Shown here: one piece after another, positions 32,560-42,697 of the stretch
Numbering within the stretch: position 1 is the stretch's first letter
Layout of the letters: every line of letters begins with the position of its first letter
Source of the DNA: Bacteroides faecalis
GTDB lineage: Bacteria; Bacteroidota; Bacteroidia; Bacteroidales; Bacteroidaceae
Direction: 5' to 3'
Assembly: GCF_003865075.1 (NCBI RefSeq)
Contig: NZ_BHWB01000006.1
Coordinates: forward strand, 124,001-188,000
Length of the DNA stretch: 64,000 nt
Notes under the pieces: model-generated
The model's input: the letters and a program-made list of their open reading frames with translations, nothing else
Databases searched by the model: none
Told to the model about the DNA's origin: nothing
Position numbers and translations under genes: made by a program

Positions 32560-33255
32560 TCAGAGCAGTCCTTCGTCAGCAAAACTATAGAACTTATCTT
32601 CACAAACAATAACGTGGTCTATCAAATGAATGTTCATTGTATCAGCAGCCTTACGGATGTATTCCGTCAAAGTTTTATCCGCTTGGCTCGGACGGGAATT
32701 GCCCGAAGGATGATTATGTACAACTGCTATTTGTGTAGCTCTTTGCAAGATTGCTTCCCGAAGAATAGTGCGCACATCGGTATAAGTTCCATCGATCCCC
32801 CCTGTGCTGATACGCACCTTATCTATCACTTTGATAGCCTGATTCAATAATAAGACCCAAAACTCTTCTTGTTCCAGGTCACACATGATAGGTTGAAAAA
32901 TAGCATAAATGTCTTTCGAGCGGGTTATTCGAGTCCGTTCTTTGATATTTTGCAACTTCCTCCGTTTGCCGAGTTCAAGAGCTGCCATTAAGGTTACACT
33001 CTTTGCCGGTCCCATCCCTTTAAAACGGGAATAATCCTTCACTTCCCATTTTGCTAGCGAATTCAGATTGTTATCACAAGAAAGCAACATTCGGCGCATC
33101 AGTTCGACAGCACTTTCATCAGTATTTCCGGAGCCTATCAATATGGCAAGTAGCTCCGCATCACTTAAGGCAGCTGCTCCCTTTTCCATCATTTTCTCGC
33201 GTGGGCGGTCCTCCAGTGCCCATTGATTGATGGATAGTTTGTGTTTAACTTCCAT
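32560..33255 (-). CDS. radC: RadC/JAB-domain protein
   Basis: A 231-residue protein from the ATG at 33255 (MEVKHKLSINQWALEDRPRE). N-terminal helix-hairpin-helix region (about 20-95), then the JAMM metalloprotease-like domain with VVHNHPSGNSRPSQAD (HxHx7SxxD) near residue 180. RadC was once tied to DNA repair; its biochemical role is unsettled. A frame open to 33327 crosses a -7 box (TACCTTTG, minus strand 33282-33275), so the shorter form is correct. It is divergent from the GH20 gene. Confidence 0.9.
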   Translation of the reverse strand: MEVKHKLSINQWALEDRPREKMMEKGAAALSDAELLAILIGSGNTDESAVELMRRMLLSCDNNLNSLAKWEVKDYSRFKGMGPAKSVTLMAALELGKRRKLQNIKERTRITRSKDIYAIFQPIMCDLEQEEFWVLLLNQAIKVIDKVRISTGGIDGTYTDVRTILREAILQRATQIAVVHNHPSGNSRPSQADKTLTEYIRKAADTMNIHLIDHVIVCEDKFYSFADEGLL

Positions 33256-33274
33256 TCTTATAAAATTAGCTCTA

Positions 33275-33282
33275 CAAAGGTA
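33275..33282 (-). promoter_or_regulatory. radC -7 box
   Basis: TACCTTTG on the minus strand, 20 bp before the ATG at 33255. It lies inside the frame that stays open to 33327 and so decides the start. Confidence 0.6.
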
Positions 33283-33479
33283 ACCTTTATTATAGAAATA
33301 TGTACTATAAAAAAAGATTTGGTACATAACTTTTTATTTCCTTTCGTTTAACAAGCTTAATATTACCACAAAAAGGAAAATAAAAGAAAATAATATTTCA
33401 TATTGTTTTCTTTTTAAATATATTCGCAGCTCAAATAGAAAGAAAGTAAAATAAAGACAATCGTTTAAAGTTTAATATT

Positions 33480-35822
33480 ATGAAAAGTACAAGCAGGAAA
33501 AGCATACTATTATTTATAATGTATTGCTTATTGATCACTCCCTATGCCAATGCGCAAACCAAAGATAATCCGCTTCTCATCCCGGAATTGATGGATTTCA
33601 CTTTAATGAGGTGTGACTTTCATACTAAAATAAAAGACAAGCAACAGATAGAAGATGCACTTCAGTCAGGTTTCAATGCTATTTATACTGCCAACGAGCG
33701 TACATTGGTTGAGCAAGCAAACGATAAAGGAATAATCCCCCTGAGCAACTATACTTTATCGAAATACAAATCAATTGTCCCTTATAAAAATCATCCAATT
33801 ACTACATTCGTATTCGCTCGTGAACGCAGCGATGGCTACACCCGCAACGCCATTATTGACCAATGCTTCGTTGAGTATGCTTGCGACACGCTTTATGGTG
33901 CTCCCCAATGGATAAAAAAACTCATCGATAATTCTTTGGAAATACACTCCAGACTGATCAGCAACAATCATAAATTGATGGTCAGCATCACAAATAAAAG
34001 TAGTCTTCCATATAAGCTTTCCATCGAAAAGACAGACGGATTACAAACCGAACAAAACACCCTGTCTCTGGACGGAAAGAAAGAAACAATCATCTACTTT
34101 ACAGGAAATCCAATCGACCAATATGAATATTTGATTTCTGCAAAAGTACAGAATACACGACTTACGGACGGGAAACAACTAACATACACTTTCCGGATAC
34201 CCGGTACTCTTTATCTGGAAGGTACTATTCCTACAAATAGATTATGTATTATCCCCCAACCCAACTCAATTACCCCCATCAAAAATGAAGAATGGTTCAC
34301 CATCGACAAACAAACACGTATTATCGTAAGAACCCCCAAAGCCAAAGAACCTCTTCATTTCCTCACTGACCGATTAGGAACAGTTGCCAACTTAACACTC
34401 CCCGTTATCAAAACAACCAAAGATGACAATAATGCCATCATCTTCAGTCTGACCAATGACCCCAGTCTTGGCAAAGAAGGTTATTCACTTCGCGCTACCA
34501 AGAGGAATATTCAGATCGAAGCGAATGAGCCATCCGGATTTTTCTATGCCGTCCAAACCTTATTACAACTTCTCCCCAGCCAAATCTACTCTTCACAACG
34601 GGAAGATTGCAGTACCTGGGATGTTCCGGCCGTAGAGATTAAGGACGTACCCAGATTTGAATATCGCGGACTTCATTTGGATGTTGGTCGTCATCTGTAT
34701 CCGGTAGAGTTTATCAAAAAGTATATTGACTTGCTTTCCATGCAGAAAATGAACCGCTTCCATTGGCATCTGACTGACGATCAAGGGTGGAGAATCGAAA
34801 TAAAAAAATATCCTAAACTAACGGAAATCGGTTCGATGAGAAAAGAAACGATAAAGAACCGTTATACAGCTCAGGGCCCCCTCCTATTCGACAACACACC
34901 TTATGGAGGTTTCTATACTCAAAAGGAAATAAAAGAAATCGTCCAATACGCTAAAGAAAGGTATGTAACTGTTATTCCTGAGATCGATCTTCCGGGTCAT
35001 ATGCTTGCTGCACTGGCTACATATCCAGAGTTGGGTTGTACAGGAGGACCGTACGAAGTAGGAACCCGATGGGGCATTTATGATGATGTTCTTTGTGCCG
35101 GAAACGAAAAGATATATCCGTTTATTGAGGATATATTAAAAGAAGTATTCGAACTGTTCCCTTGTGAGTATGTACATATCGGAGGAGATGAGTGTCCTAA
35201 AACCCGTTGGAAGGCATGCCCGAAATGTCAGGCTAAGATGAAAGCGGAAAATTTGAAGGATGAACATGAACTGCAAAGTTATGTGATCAGAAGAGTGGAA
35301 AAATTCCTCAATGATAACGGAAAGAAACTGATTGGCTGGGACGAAATCCTGGAAGGTGGAATAGCACCCAATGCTACTCTGATGTCATGGCGTGGCGTTG
35401 CAGCTGGTATCACAGCAGCCAAATCAGGTCATCCTGTGATAATGACTCCCAATACGCATGTATATCTGGATCATTATCAGACAAATATGGATATAGCCCC
35501 TCTAGGTAACGGCCGGGTAGCTTCTTTAGAATGGACATATAGCTACGATCCTATTCCCAATGAATTGACTCCTGAAGAGGCTTCACATATAAAAGGTATA
35601 CAAGCCAATGTCTGGAGTGAATATCTCCGTACTCCGGAAATGGTAGAGTATATGACTTATCCTCGCGCCAATGCAGTAGCCGAGATTGGATGGACTCTTT
35701 TAGAAAACAGAAGTTGGGAAGATTATACCCAAAGGTTGCAACAACAGTTCGAAAGATGGAGATATTATAATCTGAATTATGCCCCCCATTATAAACAACC
35801 GATTGGCGTTCATCATAAATAA
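33480..35822 (+). CDS. beta-N-acetylhexosaminidase (GH20)
   Basis: A 780-residue exported protein (signal ending PYANAQ). The first about 250 residues are beta-rich and of uncertain family. Then a GH20b domain (about 260-390) and the catalytic TIM barrel (about 395-745) with DVGRHLYPVEFIKKYIDLLS, FHWHLTDDQGWRIEIKKYP, and HIGGDECPK with the Asp570-Glu571 pair of substrate-assisted catalysis. It removes terminal GlcNAc or GalNAc from glycans or glycosphingolipids. It is monocistronic. The extra N-terminal domain makes it longer than the 550-700 residues usual for the family. Confidence 0.93.
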   Translation: MKSTSRKSILLFIMYCLLITPYANAQTKDNPLLIPELMDFTLMRCDFHTKIKDKQQIEDALQSGFNAIYTANERTLVEQANDKGIIPLSNYTLSKYKSIVPYKNHPITTFVFARERSDGYTRNAIIDQCFVEYACDTLYGAPQWIKKLIDNSLEIHSRLISNNHKLMVSITNKSSLPYKLSIEKTDGLQTEQNTLSLDGKKETIIYFTGNPIDQYEYLISAKVQNTRLTDGKQLTYTFRIPGTLYLEGTIPTNRLCIIPQPNSITPIKNEEWFTIDKQTRIIVRTPKAKEPLHFLTDRLGTVANLTLPVIKTTKDDNNAIIFSLTNDPSLGKEGYSLRATKRNIQIEANEPSGFFYAVQTLLQLLPSQIYSSQREDCSTWDVPAVEIKDVPRFEYRGLHLDVGRHLYPVEFIKKYIDLLSMQKMNRFHWHLTDDQGWRIEIKKYPKLTEIGSMRKETIKNRYTAQGPLLFDNTPYGGFYTQKEIKEIVQYAKERYVTVIPEIDLPGHMLAALATYPELGCTGGPYEVGTRWGIYDDVLCAGNEKIYPFIEDILKEVFELFPCEYVHIGGDECPKTRWKACPKCQAKMKAENLKDEHELQSYVIRRVEKFLNDNGKKLIGWDEILEGGIAPNATLMSWRGVAAGITAAKSGHPVIMTPNTHVYLDHYQTNMDIAPLGNGRVASLEWTYSYDPIPNELTPEEASHIKGIQANVWSEYLRTPEMVEYMTYPRANAVAEIGWTLLENRSWEDYTQRLQQQFERWRYYNLNYAPHYKQPIGVHHK

Positions 35823-35927
35823 TATCCAATAGTATTATAAGATAGAATTTCTCATTAACGGAAGAGGGGCACGTGAGGTGTCTCTCTTCTTTAGGCACAT
35901 GAGACAAATAAACCGCTTAAAGTATTG

Positions 35928-36056
35928 GTTTCATACAGTGAAACTTTTAGTTTCAACCCATGGAACTAATAGTTTCAATAGAGTGAAACTACTTGTTTCA
36001 TATAGTGAAACCAAAAGTTTCAAATACTTGAAACTAATGGTTTCACAGCATGAAAC
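35928..36056. repeat. array of alternating GTTTCA and TGAAAC half-sites
   Basis: Twelve hexamers in strict alternation: GTTTCA at 35928, 35950, 35972, 35995, 36017 and 36040; TGAAAC at 35939, 35984, 36006, 36029 and 36051, with TGGAAC at 35961. The gaps are 5 or 6 bp throughout, so each inverted pair recurs every 22-23 bp. The gap sequences are not conserved. It lies between the convergent GH20 and glycosyltransferase genes. It is neither a CRISPR nor a simple tandem repeat. Confidence 0.85.
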
Positions 36057-36162
36057 TATCAGCGTACTATATTTAGATAGAAAAACTCGACTGAAATAAG
36101 AACGATATAACTAATGCTTGTTTTTTATATCTACTTCAGACAAGCAAAACCAGGAGACACAA

Positions 36163-36265
36163 AGTGTGACGGTTATTTTTCCATCACACTGCCATCACAC
36201 CTATCCATCACATGCTTATACATTTATACTTAATACATTATCTTCATTTATGTGATGGTGACGGA
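36163..36265. repeat. CCATCACA direct and inverted repeats
   Basis: AGTGTGACGG (36163), CCATCACACTG (36181), CCATCACACC (36192), CCATCACATG (36205) and TGTGATGGTGACGG (36251). The last copy is inverted relative to the three CCATCACA copies, so several alternative hairpins are possible. It sits just past the end of the glycosyltransferase gene and could include its terminator. Confidence 0.55.
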
Positions 36266-36301
36266 AAATTATGAAAAAAAATCTCTAGGAGAGAGTTGAA
36301 A

Positions 36302-37291
36302 TTACTTGTAGAAGTTCTTGCGGAAAGCCTCAACTTCATCCTTTCCCCGAACACAACGCTGCCACCATGCAAACCAAAATCCGGTACCATAACCTATTAA
36401 CTGAATAAAGGCAGCAGCTATAGAATACAAACCGATTGTTAAACTCTTGTTTTGAATGGTAGAATCGATGCATACTAATAATGCATAAAACAAAATTGGG
36501 GTAAAACTAAACAGACAAAAAGGAGTACCAAGCAATAATAGAGCCACTCCTAATGTAAACACAGCCGGCAACAAATGCACTAGTTTCAGTGAATCCGGAT
36601 ATTTTTTATAAAGATTAATGCGGGCAATTCCTGAGTTGTAAACCTGCTTAAAAAATTTCTTTAGATCAGTACGGCGTTTATGATATACCCAGGCATCGGG
36701 AAAGAGACGACAAATATATCCTCCTTGAAAGATTCGAATACTAAAGTCAATATCTTCGCCAAAACGCATCTTAGAAAAGCCACCCAAAGTTTTGTACACT
36801 TCACGACGGACACCCATATTGAAACTACGGGGATAAAACTTATCCATTTTCTTTTTTCCACCACGAATACCGCCCGTCGTGAAGAAAGAGGTCATCGAAT
36901 AATTAATCGCTTTTTGAATATCCGTAAATGAATCGTGTGCCCGATCGGGACCGCCAAATGCATCGGCAGGAGAAGTCTGGAGTTCTTTCTCCACTGCTTC
37001 AAAATACCCTTCGGGTAAAATAACGTCCGAGTCTAATATAATAAAATAATCGCCTTCGCTACGCTCTGCACCATAGTTGCGCGTCTGCCCCGGTCCGGAA
37101 TTAGATTTAAAGAAGTATCTAATCTTCAGCCGGTCTGCGTAACACTCTACTACCTCTTTACAAGGAATGGAAGATCCGTCTTCTACAATCAACACTTCAA
37201 AATCCTTAAAATGCTGTTTGGTAAGACTTTCAAGTAATTCATTCACTTCGTCGGGACGATTATAAACAGGAACAATAACGGAATAACGCAT
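36302..37291 (-). CDS. family 2 glycosyltransferase, membrane-anchored
   Basis: A 329-residue protein from the ATG at 37291 (MRYSVIVPVYNRPDEVNELL). The GT-A catalytic domain has VLIVEDGSS, DSDVILPEGYF (DxD-type metal site), GGPDRAHDSF and FGEDIDFSIRIFQGGY. C-terminal hydrophobic helices (about 240-305) form a membrane anchor. It would transfer a sugar to a lipid or polysaccharide acceptor at the inner membrane; donor and acceptor are unknown. The gene is isolated, with no polysaccharide cluster beside it. Confidence 0.87.
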   Translation of the reverse strand: MRYSVIVPVYNRPDEVNELLESLTKQHFKDFEVLIVEDGSSIPCKEVVECYADRLKIRYFFKSNSGPGQTRNYGAERSEGDYFIILDSDVILPEGYFEAVEKELQTSPADAFGGPDRAHDSFTDIQKAINYSMTSFFTTGGIRGGKKKMDKFYPRSFNMGVRREVYKTLGGFSKMRFGEDIDFSIRIFQGGYICRLFPDAWVYHKRRTDLKKFFKQVYNSGIARINLYKKYPDSLKLVHLLPAVFTLGVALLLLGTPFCLFSFTPILFYALLVCIDSTIQNKSLTIGLYSIAAAFIQLIGYGTGFWFAWWQRCVRGKDEVEAFRKNFYK

Positions 37292-37370
37292 AACGATTTG
37301 CCTTATTTTAGATTCAGATTGCAAATTAAAATAAAAAAAACGGAATAGAAGAAAGTTATACAATCAAAAT

Positions 37371-37402
37371 CCCCCAAATCACATCGTATCATGATTCGGG
37401 GG
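37371..37402. other. hairpin upstream of the glycosyltransferase gene
   Basis: CCCCCAAATCA pairs with TGATTCGGGGG around a short loop. It lies in the 340-bp gap between the SusD gene end (37632) and the glycosyltransferase start, where I see no gene. It may be a second terminator. Confidence 0.45.
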
Positions 37403-37544
37403 AAACATCACCACTCAACAAATAACTAAACTATAACTTGGAAATAACTACGGGAACAAAGTTTCACTTCGATAGTGCCTTCTGTTATCCGAGTTTTATA
37501 TTTGGCATTTTTATACCTTTAAGCATTCACTGAAATAAAATAGA

Positions 37545-37597
37545 AGCCGGAACACTTCATCTATTCTCTCACAGAAGAAATGAGCGTTAATCCGGCT
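37545..37597 (-). terminator. terminator of the SusCD/helveticin-like operon
   Basis: On the minus strand AGCCGGA and TCCGGCT form the base of a stem with a large loop, followed by a T-rich tract. It lies 35 bp past the SusD stop. Confidence 0.6.
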
Positions 37598-37631
37598 CAA
37601 CCATTAACTATAATAAGCACAAATATTTTCG

Positions 37632-39395
37632 TTAATCTCCCCAATTCGGATTCTGTTCCAAAGCCGGATTAACCACTCTTACATTCCGAGGTATCGGATG
37701 CAGATATTTTTTGTCTTCCCATGATCTTTGTACTCCTTTCGCCCAAATCAGGTTACCTTTATTATTAGCAATATCAGTCAATGTAAAGGTATCAGACAGT
37801 TTAACAAAAGTAACTCCCGGAATACTCGGTTTGCTTCCAGTATAAAAGCACACGTCTGCCTTTCCGTCACCATCCATATCATATCCTTTACCCAATTCCG
37901 GCACATAAATACCGGTCCATTGCATTGCATCCTCTGCCAGCAAGTCTCCACGTTTCCAACGCATCAAGTCATCAAACCGATGATTTTCTGCAATCAGCTC
38001 AATGGCGCGTTCCCGCCGAATCTCCAATAAATACTTATCCGAAATGCCCGGATAGAAAGTTGTTTGCAAATAAGTATCCGCCATTTCCGGTTCTTTGCCA
38101 ATCACTCCTGCACGCTCACGAAGTAATTTAATCGTTTTATCCCAGATAATGGAAGTAAACTCTCCCAATTCAGCTTTTGCTTCGGCATAGATTAGCAGAA
38201 TCTCGGCATAACGGAAAATTGGAACCGCATTGGTTGCTTCAGCCTGTCCGTCATAGAAAGGATTATCCAAACTCCATTTATACATATGATATCCATTCAA
38301 TGTAATCGCAAAATCCGGTAGTGCTACCGCACCTGTTGAGCGCTTATATCCCGGAGTTCTAACCGTTTGTTTCAATCGATAATCACGATTCTTCACTTCA
38401 TTCGGAAAGGTCATTTCATTATACCCTGCTTTATCCGTAAAACGACTACCGTCCAACATTAAGTAAGTATTGACAAACTGACGAATGAGCGACCATCGCG
38501 AACCTGCTGTTGCAGAGTTATATGCCCAAGTCAAATCGTGCCAGCGACGGTATTCGGTATCATATACCTGTGCCCAAATCACTTCATCAATTATCTTCCG
38601 AACTCCGGAACGGTTTTCTGCCGTAAACAAAGCGCGGTAATCTGTTTCCGGATTTCCGGTATTCACTAATTTATATTTTTGGGAAGTCATTATAGCTTCA
38701 GCCGCCGTAGCCGCTTCTTTCAACCACTTATCCGCATCGGGTAAATTCATCTCCGTATGATATTTCCGGAAAGTACCTTCATATAAACAAACCCTTGCTT
38801 TCATCGCCAATGCAACATAGCGGGTCACTGTCGTACAAGTCTCATCCTTGGTATCCGAACTATATTTCACAGCTTCATACAAGTCCTCCAACACTTTATC
38901 CATCACGAATTCACGAGAGTCCCGACCTTTGTACAATGCCGGATCATTTTCTGCCAGACAATAATCATAATAAGGTACTCCGCCAAAAGTTTTCACTTTC
39001 TCGAAATAGAACTTTGCACGCCAAAACTTTGCCAATCCCAAATACTTATTTCTCACAGCCTCATCGACCGGTGATTTCTTTACTCTATCAATAAAATAAT
39101 TAATATTACGCAAATCGCTCCAACCCCAGCCTCCTTGATCAGCCGGACTAAAACCTGCTGTCAGATACTTATCTACTGAAACAACTGCTGTTATATCCGA
39201 TATTTTATCTCCCGAAGCAATCTCCGTTCCGGGCATATCTCTCTGATAGAATGAGTTTGCATACAGATTGATTTCCCGTTCATTCTTAAAGAAATCATCA
39301 GGCGTTATTTTATTTCCCGGATACTCGGTCAGAAAATCTTCACACGATGTAACCAACATTCCCAATGCTACCGCATATAAATATATCTTTTTCAT
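37632..39395 (-). CDS. SusD/RagB family lipoprotein (putative phosphoglycerol locus)
   Basis: A 587-residue lipoprotein from the ATG at 39395 (lipobox VTSC, Cys18, then EDFL). SusD-fold markers are YLGLAKFWRAKFYFEKVKTFG near 110-130 and FRYAEILLIYAEAKAELGEF near 415, ending NPALEQNPNWGD. It is the lid and binding protein for the SusC 16 bp upstream. A frame extending to 39425 overlaps the susC end, but the ATG right before the lipoprotein signal is better. The substrate is not readable from the sequence; see the operon context with phosphoesterase and helveticin-like proteins. Confidence 0.92.
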   Translation of the reverse strand: MKKIYLYAVALGMLVTSCEDFLTEYPGNKITPDDFFKNEREINLYANSFYQRDMPGTEIASGDKISDITAVVSVDKYLTAGFSPADQGGWGWSDLRNINYFIDRVKKSPVDEAVRNKYLGLAKFWRAKFYFEKVKTFGGVPYYDYCLAENDPALYKGRDSREFVMDKVLEDLYEAVKYSSDTKDETCTTVTRYVALAMKARVCLYEGTFRKYHTEMNLPDADKWLKEAATAAEAIMTSQKYKLVNTGNPETDYRALFTAENRSGVRKIIDEVIWAQVYDTEYRRWHDLTWAYNSATAGSRWSLIRQFVNTYLMLDGSRFTDKAGYNEMTFPNEVKNRDYRLKQTVRTPGYKRSTGAVALPDFAITLNGYHMYKWSLDNPFYDGQAEATNAVPIFRYAEILLIYAEAKAELGEFTSIIWDKTIKLLRERAGVIGKEPEMADTYLQTTFYPGISDKYLLEIRRERAIELIAENHRFDDLMRWKRGDLLAEDAMQWTGIYVPELGKGYDMDGDGKADVCFYTGSKPSIPGVTFVKLSDTFTLTDIANNKGNLIWAKGVQRSWEDKKYLHPIPRNVRVVNPALEQNPNWGD

Positions 39396-39411
39396 AATCT
39401 TTCTCCTTTGT

Positions 39412-42400
39412 TTAGAATGATACATTCAATCCTACTGTATAAGTTTTCAGCATCGGATAGCTATATCCCTGCTCTTCTCCCTTACGATCTTTCAAATCCA
39501 CATCTCCCCCTTTGATGACTTCCGGGTCGAAATTCTCGCAAATATTAGAGAAGGTAAACAAGTTTTCGCCTGTAAAATAGATCTTCAAACCCGACAACCC
39601 TAATTTGCTTACCCAAGCCTGTGGCAATGAATAATCGATAGTTAAAGCCTTTAAACGCAAGTAAGAAGCATCCTGCATATAACGATTGTTAGGAGTCCCC
39701 ATCGGACGACCACCATTTTCTGACGAATAGGCAACCATACGCGGCCAATACGCATTAGGATTCGGATTTTCCTGCGTCCAGCGATTCTCATGCATTTTCA
39801 AAGAATATCCATAAGGACGGTTGTACTTTCCATAAAAGTAACCGGATTCTTGTCCCGGATACCAGTCTCTTTTTCCGACTCCCTGGAAGAAAGCAGAAAT
39901 ACCGATTCCTCTCCAACTTGCATTCAGATTGATTCCATAATGATAGCGTTCTTCTTCATTGCCGACAATGGTCAAGTCACCATGATCTGCCAGTGTTTCG
40001 GCTCCCTTGTCAATTTTTCCATCTCCGTTCAAATCGACAAACTTCAAATCTCCCGGTTGCCAGATTCGGGTATCCGAAATTTTTATATAATCCTGATCGG
40101 CATGATTGGCTATTTCATCATAACTACTAAACAGTCCATCAATATTATATCCCCAAATATCGCCTATGCGGTATCCTTCATAATAATCACTCAACTTACC
40201 GGTAGTATTGTTATATTTAGTTATCCAGCTTTGACTGTCCCATAACATGAATTTTACTCCATAATGGAAATCACTGCCAGCCAATTTGAAGTTGTCTCGC
40301 CAAGAGATAGTTAGTTCCCATCCCTTTGTTTTAAGATCGGCATAGTTACCTTTAGGTTGGGTTGTTCCAAGTACATCCGGCAAAGTAGGACCTACTGTAT
40401 ACATATCGGTAGTATTACGACGATACCAATCGAAACCTAAAGTCAAACGATTTTTAAACAAATCCATATCCAATCCTACATCATACGTAGTTACCTTTTC
40501 CCATGTCAGACTGCTTGGAATCAATCCGGGATAGGAAGTATAATTCACTTGTCCGTCACCAATGATGACACTTGACTTACTAATTCCCATCGTCGGCAAA
40601 TACATATATGGATCTACATTCCCATTTCCCAGAGTACCGACAGAGAATCTTAATTTAAAGTTATCCAACCAAGAGCGAGTAGATTGCATGAAGTTCTCTT
40701 CAGAAATACGCCATGCCAAAGAACCGGAAGGGAAGAATCCCCACATCTGGTTACTCGGAAACTTGGATGAGCCATCATAACGCCCACTCGTTTCCACCAA
40801 ATAACGTCCCTTATATCCATAATTCAACCGATAGAAAAAACCAACATATGCCCAGTTCTTATCTCCCTGTTCCAATTTATAGTTAATACCATCCATCAAA
40901 TCATAATTAGGTTTGTCCGAAAATAAGAATCCATCTCTCTCAGAATAGAAAGTATCCTTATTGGAAGTCTCCAGATTCCACCCTCCCATCATCGAGAACG
41001 AATGGTCATCTCCCAGTTTCGGTGTCCATGTACCATTTATATTGGCAGCCATGTAGCGGGTCTCGTCTTTATTATCCATCATAATACTCTTTCCCTTTTC
41101 CGCAAATTCATCCGGTCCGGTGCTATAAGGCACGTAATTCATCACACGATTGCGCTTATAAGCGGTATTGACATAAGTAAAATCACCACGAAATTTCAGT
41201 ATGTCTTTAATCGGAGTCAGGTTCACGCCAAAAGTATTCTTATATTGCAAAGTAGTCTGATCCTGATAAGAGCTATTACTATAAAAGTCGCCAACACCGG
41301 AATATACAGAACTATATGTCAGACTTCCATCCGGATTATAGAGTACCGCCATCGGATAGCCTTGTTGTTCCATATTACGTTGAACGGTAAGTGTCTGATC
41401 ATACGAAATCAATGGATAATGATAAGTCTTGTGCATCATATCGAAGTTATTGTCAATACTCAGCCAAGGCTTAATCTGAATCGTACCTTTGGCACGAAAG
41501 TTTGCACGATTGTAATCATCGGAGTTTTGACGATAAATACCATCTTGTAAGAAATATCTTCCCGAAACATAAAAGCTGGCAATATCATTTCCACCGGTAA
41601 TACTCATAGAATGGTCAGTACCCGAAACCACATCCTTATAAAGTAACTTATCCCAATCCGTATTTCCATAGTACTCATACTTGCCCGTATTCTCATTAAT
41701 CTGCACTTCCGGCAGATCAGGATTGGCATTATGCCGACGCAACTCTTCGTGCCATTCCGGTGAATAAGGGAATATATTATTGATGGAAGTAGGCATTGTA
41801 CCTTTATTATTCACAAAAGACTCTACAAAATCATCGGTCCACTGTAAACCGTTTGTTATCAGCTTAGGTTTCACAGTACGTTGGCTAAAAGATACACTAC
41901 CGCTATAATCGACTTTTACACCTCCCTTTTTTGCATTTTTTGTAGTAATCAGAACCACTCCAAACGTACCACGAGCACCGTAAACAGCAGCCGAAGACGC
42001 ATCCTTCAACACTGATACACTTTCGATATCCTGAGGATTCACACTATTCGGATCCCCTTCAACTCCGTCAATTAATACCAATGCACTGCCTCCTGCTCCA
42101 ATGGATGTCGTACCACGCACATTGTAAGTGGCTCCACGATCGGGTTTACCATCCCGCATCGAAATGTTTAAGTTAGGTATTTGTCCTTGCAAGCTACGAG
42201 TCAGTGAAGGAGCCGCACGTCCTTCTAATGCATCTGAATTGATATGATCTACGGCTCCCACCAAATCGCGTTTCTTCATGGTGCCATAACCTACTACTAC
42301 CACTTCATCCAATGCCTTTACATCTTCCTTTAATATCACATCCAGTTTTTTACGAATTCCCGGAGTCATCAGTACCGTATTGTATCCTACATAGGAGAAT

Positions 42401-42687
42401 TCTATTTTAACCTGATCATTAGGTACAGGCAGACTATAATTACCATCAATATCGGTAATGGTTCCCAAAGAGGTTCCCTGTATTTTTACAGTTACACCCA
42501 CCAGCGGTTCTCCATTCTGATCACGGACACATCCTTTTACGGTTTGTTTTTGCAACACCACCTGGGATTCGTTACGAGCAGATAGATTTTCTGTTTTCAC
42601 TTCATCTGCCCATGAAGATGTTGTCAGACAGCACACTAACGAGATTGCCACTATACGGCAAGCCCTATTCCGATTTATATTTTTCAT
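39412..42687 (-). CDS. SusC/RagA TonB-dependent transporter (putative phosphoglycerol locus)
   Basis: A 1091-residue transporter from the ATG at 42687. Signal peptide ending SSWA, carboxypeptidase-regulatory-like domain (about 50-120), signature LDEVVVVGYGTMKKRDLVGA, plug (SALVLIDGVEGDPNSVNP, SSAAVYGARGTFGVVLITTKN), large barrel with a calcium-loop-like VDLNGDGKIDKG, ending YTVGLNVSF. There is no STN domain, so an ECF/FecR pair is not expected. It follows the 499-residue lipoprotein gene by 10 bp, an unusual order because the surface lipoproteins come before susC here. Confidence 0.93.
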   Translation of the reverse strand: MKNINRNRACRIVAISLVCCLTTSSWADEVKTENLSARNESQVVLQKQTVKGCVRDQNGEPLVGVTVKIQGTSLGTITDIDGNYSLPVPNDQVKIEFSYVGYNTVLMTPGIRKKLDVILKEDVKALDEVVVVGYGTMKKRDLVGAVDHINSDALEGRAAPSLTRSLQGQIPNLNISMRDGKPDRGATYNVRGTTSIGAGGSALVLIDGVEGDPNSVNPQDIESVSVLKDASSAAVYGARGTFGVVLITTKNAKKGGVKVDYSGSVSFSQRTVKPKLITNGLQWTDDFVESFVNNKGTMPTSINNIFPYSPEWHEELRRHNANPDLPEVQINENTGKYEYYGNTDWDKLLYKDVVSGTDHSMSITGGNDIASFYVSGRYFLQDGIYRQNSDDYNRANFRAKGTIQIKPWLSIDNNFDMMHKTYHYPLISYDQTLTVQRNMEQQGYPMAVLYNPDGSLTYSSVYSGVGDFYSNSSYQDQTTLQYKNTFGVNLTPIKDILKFRGDFTYVNTAYKRNRVMNYVPYSTGPDEFAEKGKSIMMDNKDETRYMAANINGTWTPKLGDDHSFSMMGGWNLETSNKDTFYSERDGFLFSDKPNYDLMDGINYKLEQGDKNWAYVGFFYRLNYGYKGRYLVETSGRYDGSSKFPSNQMWGFFPSGSLAWRISEENFMQSTRSWLDNFKLRFSVGTLGNGNVDPYMYLPTMGISKSSVIIGDGQVNYTSYPGLIPSSLTWEKVTTYDVGLDMDLFKNRLTLGFDWYRRNTTDMYTVGPTLPDVLGTTQPKGNYADLKTKGWELTISWRDNFKLAGSDFHYGVKFMLWDSQSWITKYNNTTGKLSDYYEGYRIGDIWGYNIDGLFSSYDEIANHADQDYIKISDTRIWQPGDLKFVDLNGDGKIDKGAETLADHGDLTIVGNEEERYHYGINLNASWRGIGISAFFQGVGKRDWYPGQESGYFYGKYNRPYGYSLKMHENRWTQENPNPNAYWPRMVAYSSENGGRPMGTPNNRYMQDASYLRLKALTIDYSLPQAWVSKLGLSGLKIYFTGENLFTFSNICENFDPEVIKGGDVDLKDRKGEEQGYSYPMLKTYTVGLNVSF

Positions 42688-42697
42688 ATTTTCAGAT

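Noticed and set aside
35928..36056. CRISPR array or simple tandem repeat
   Set aside because: Half-sites alternate in orientation and the gaps are only 5-6 bp and unconserved, so it fits neither.
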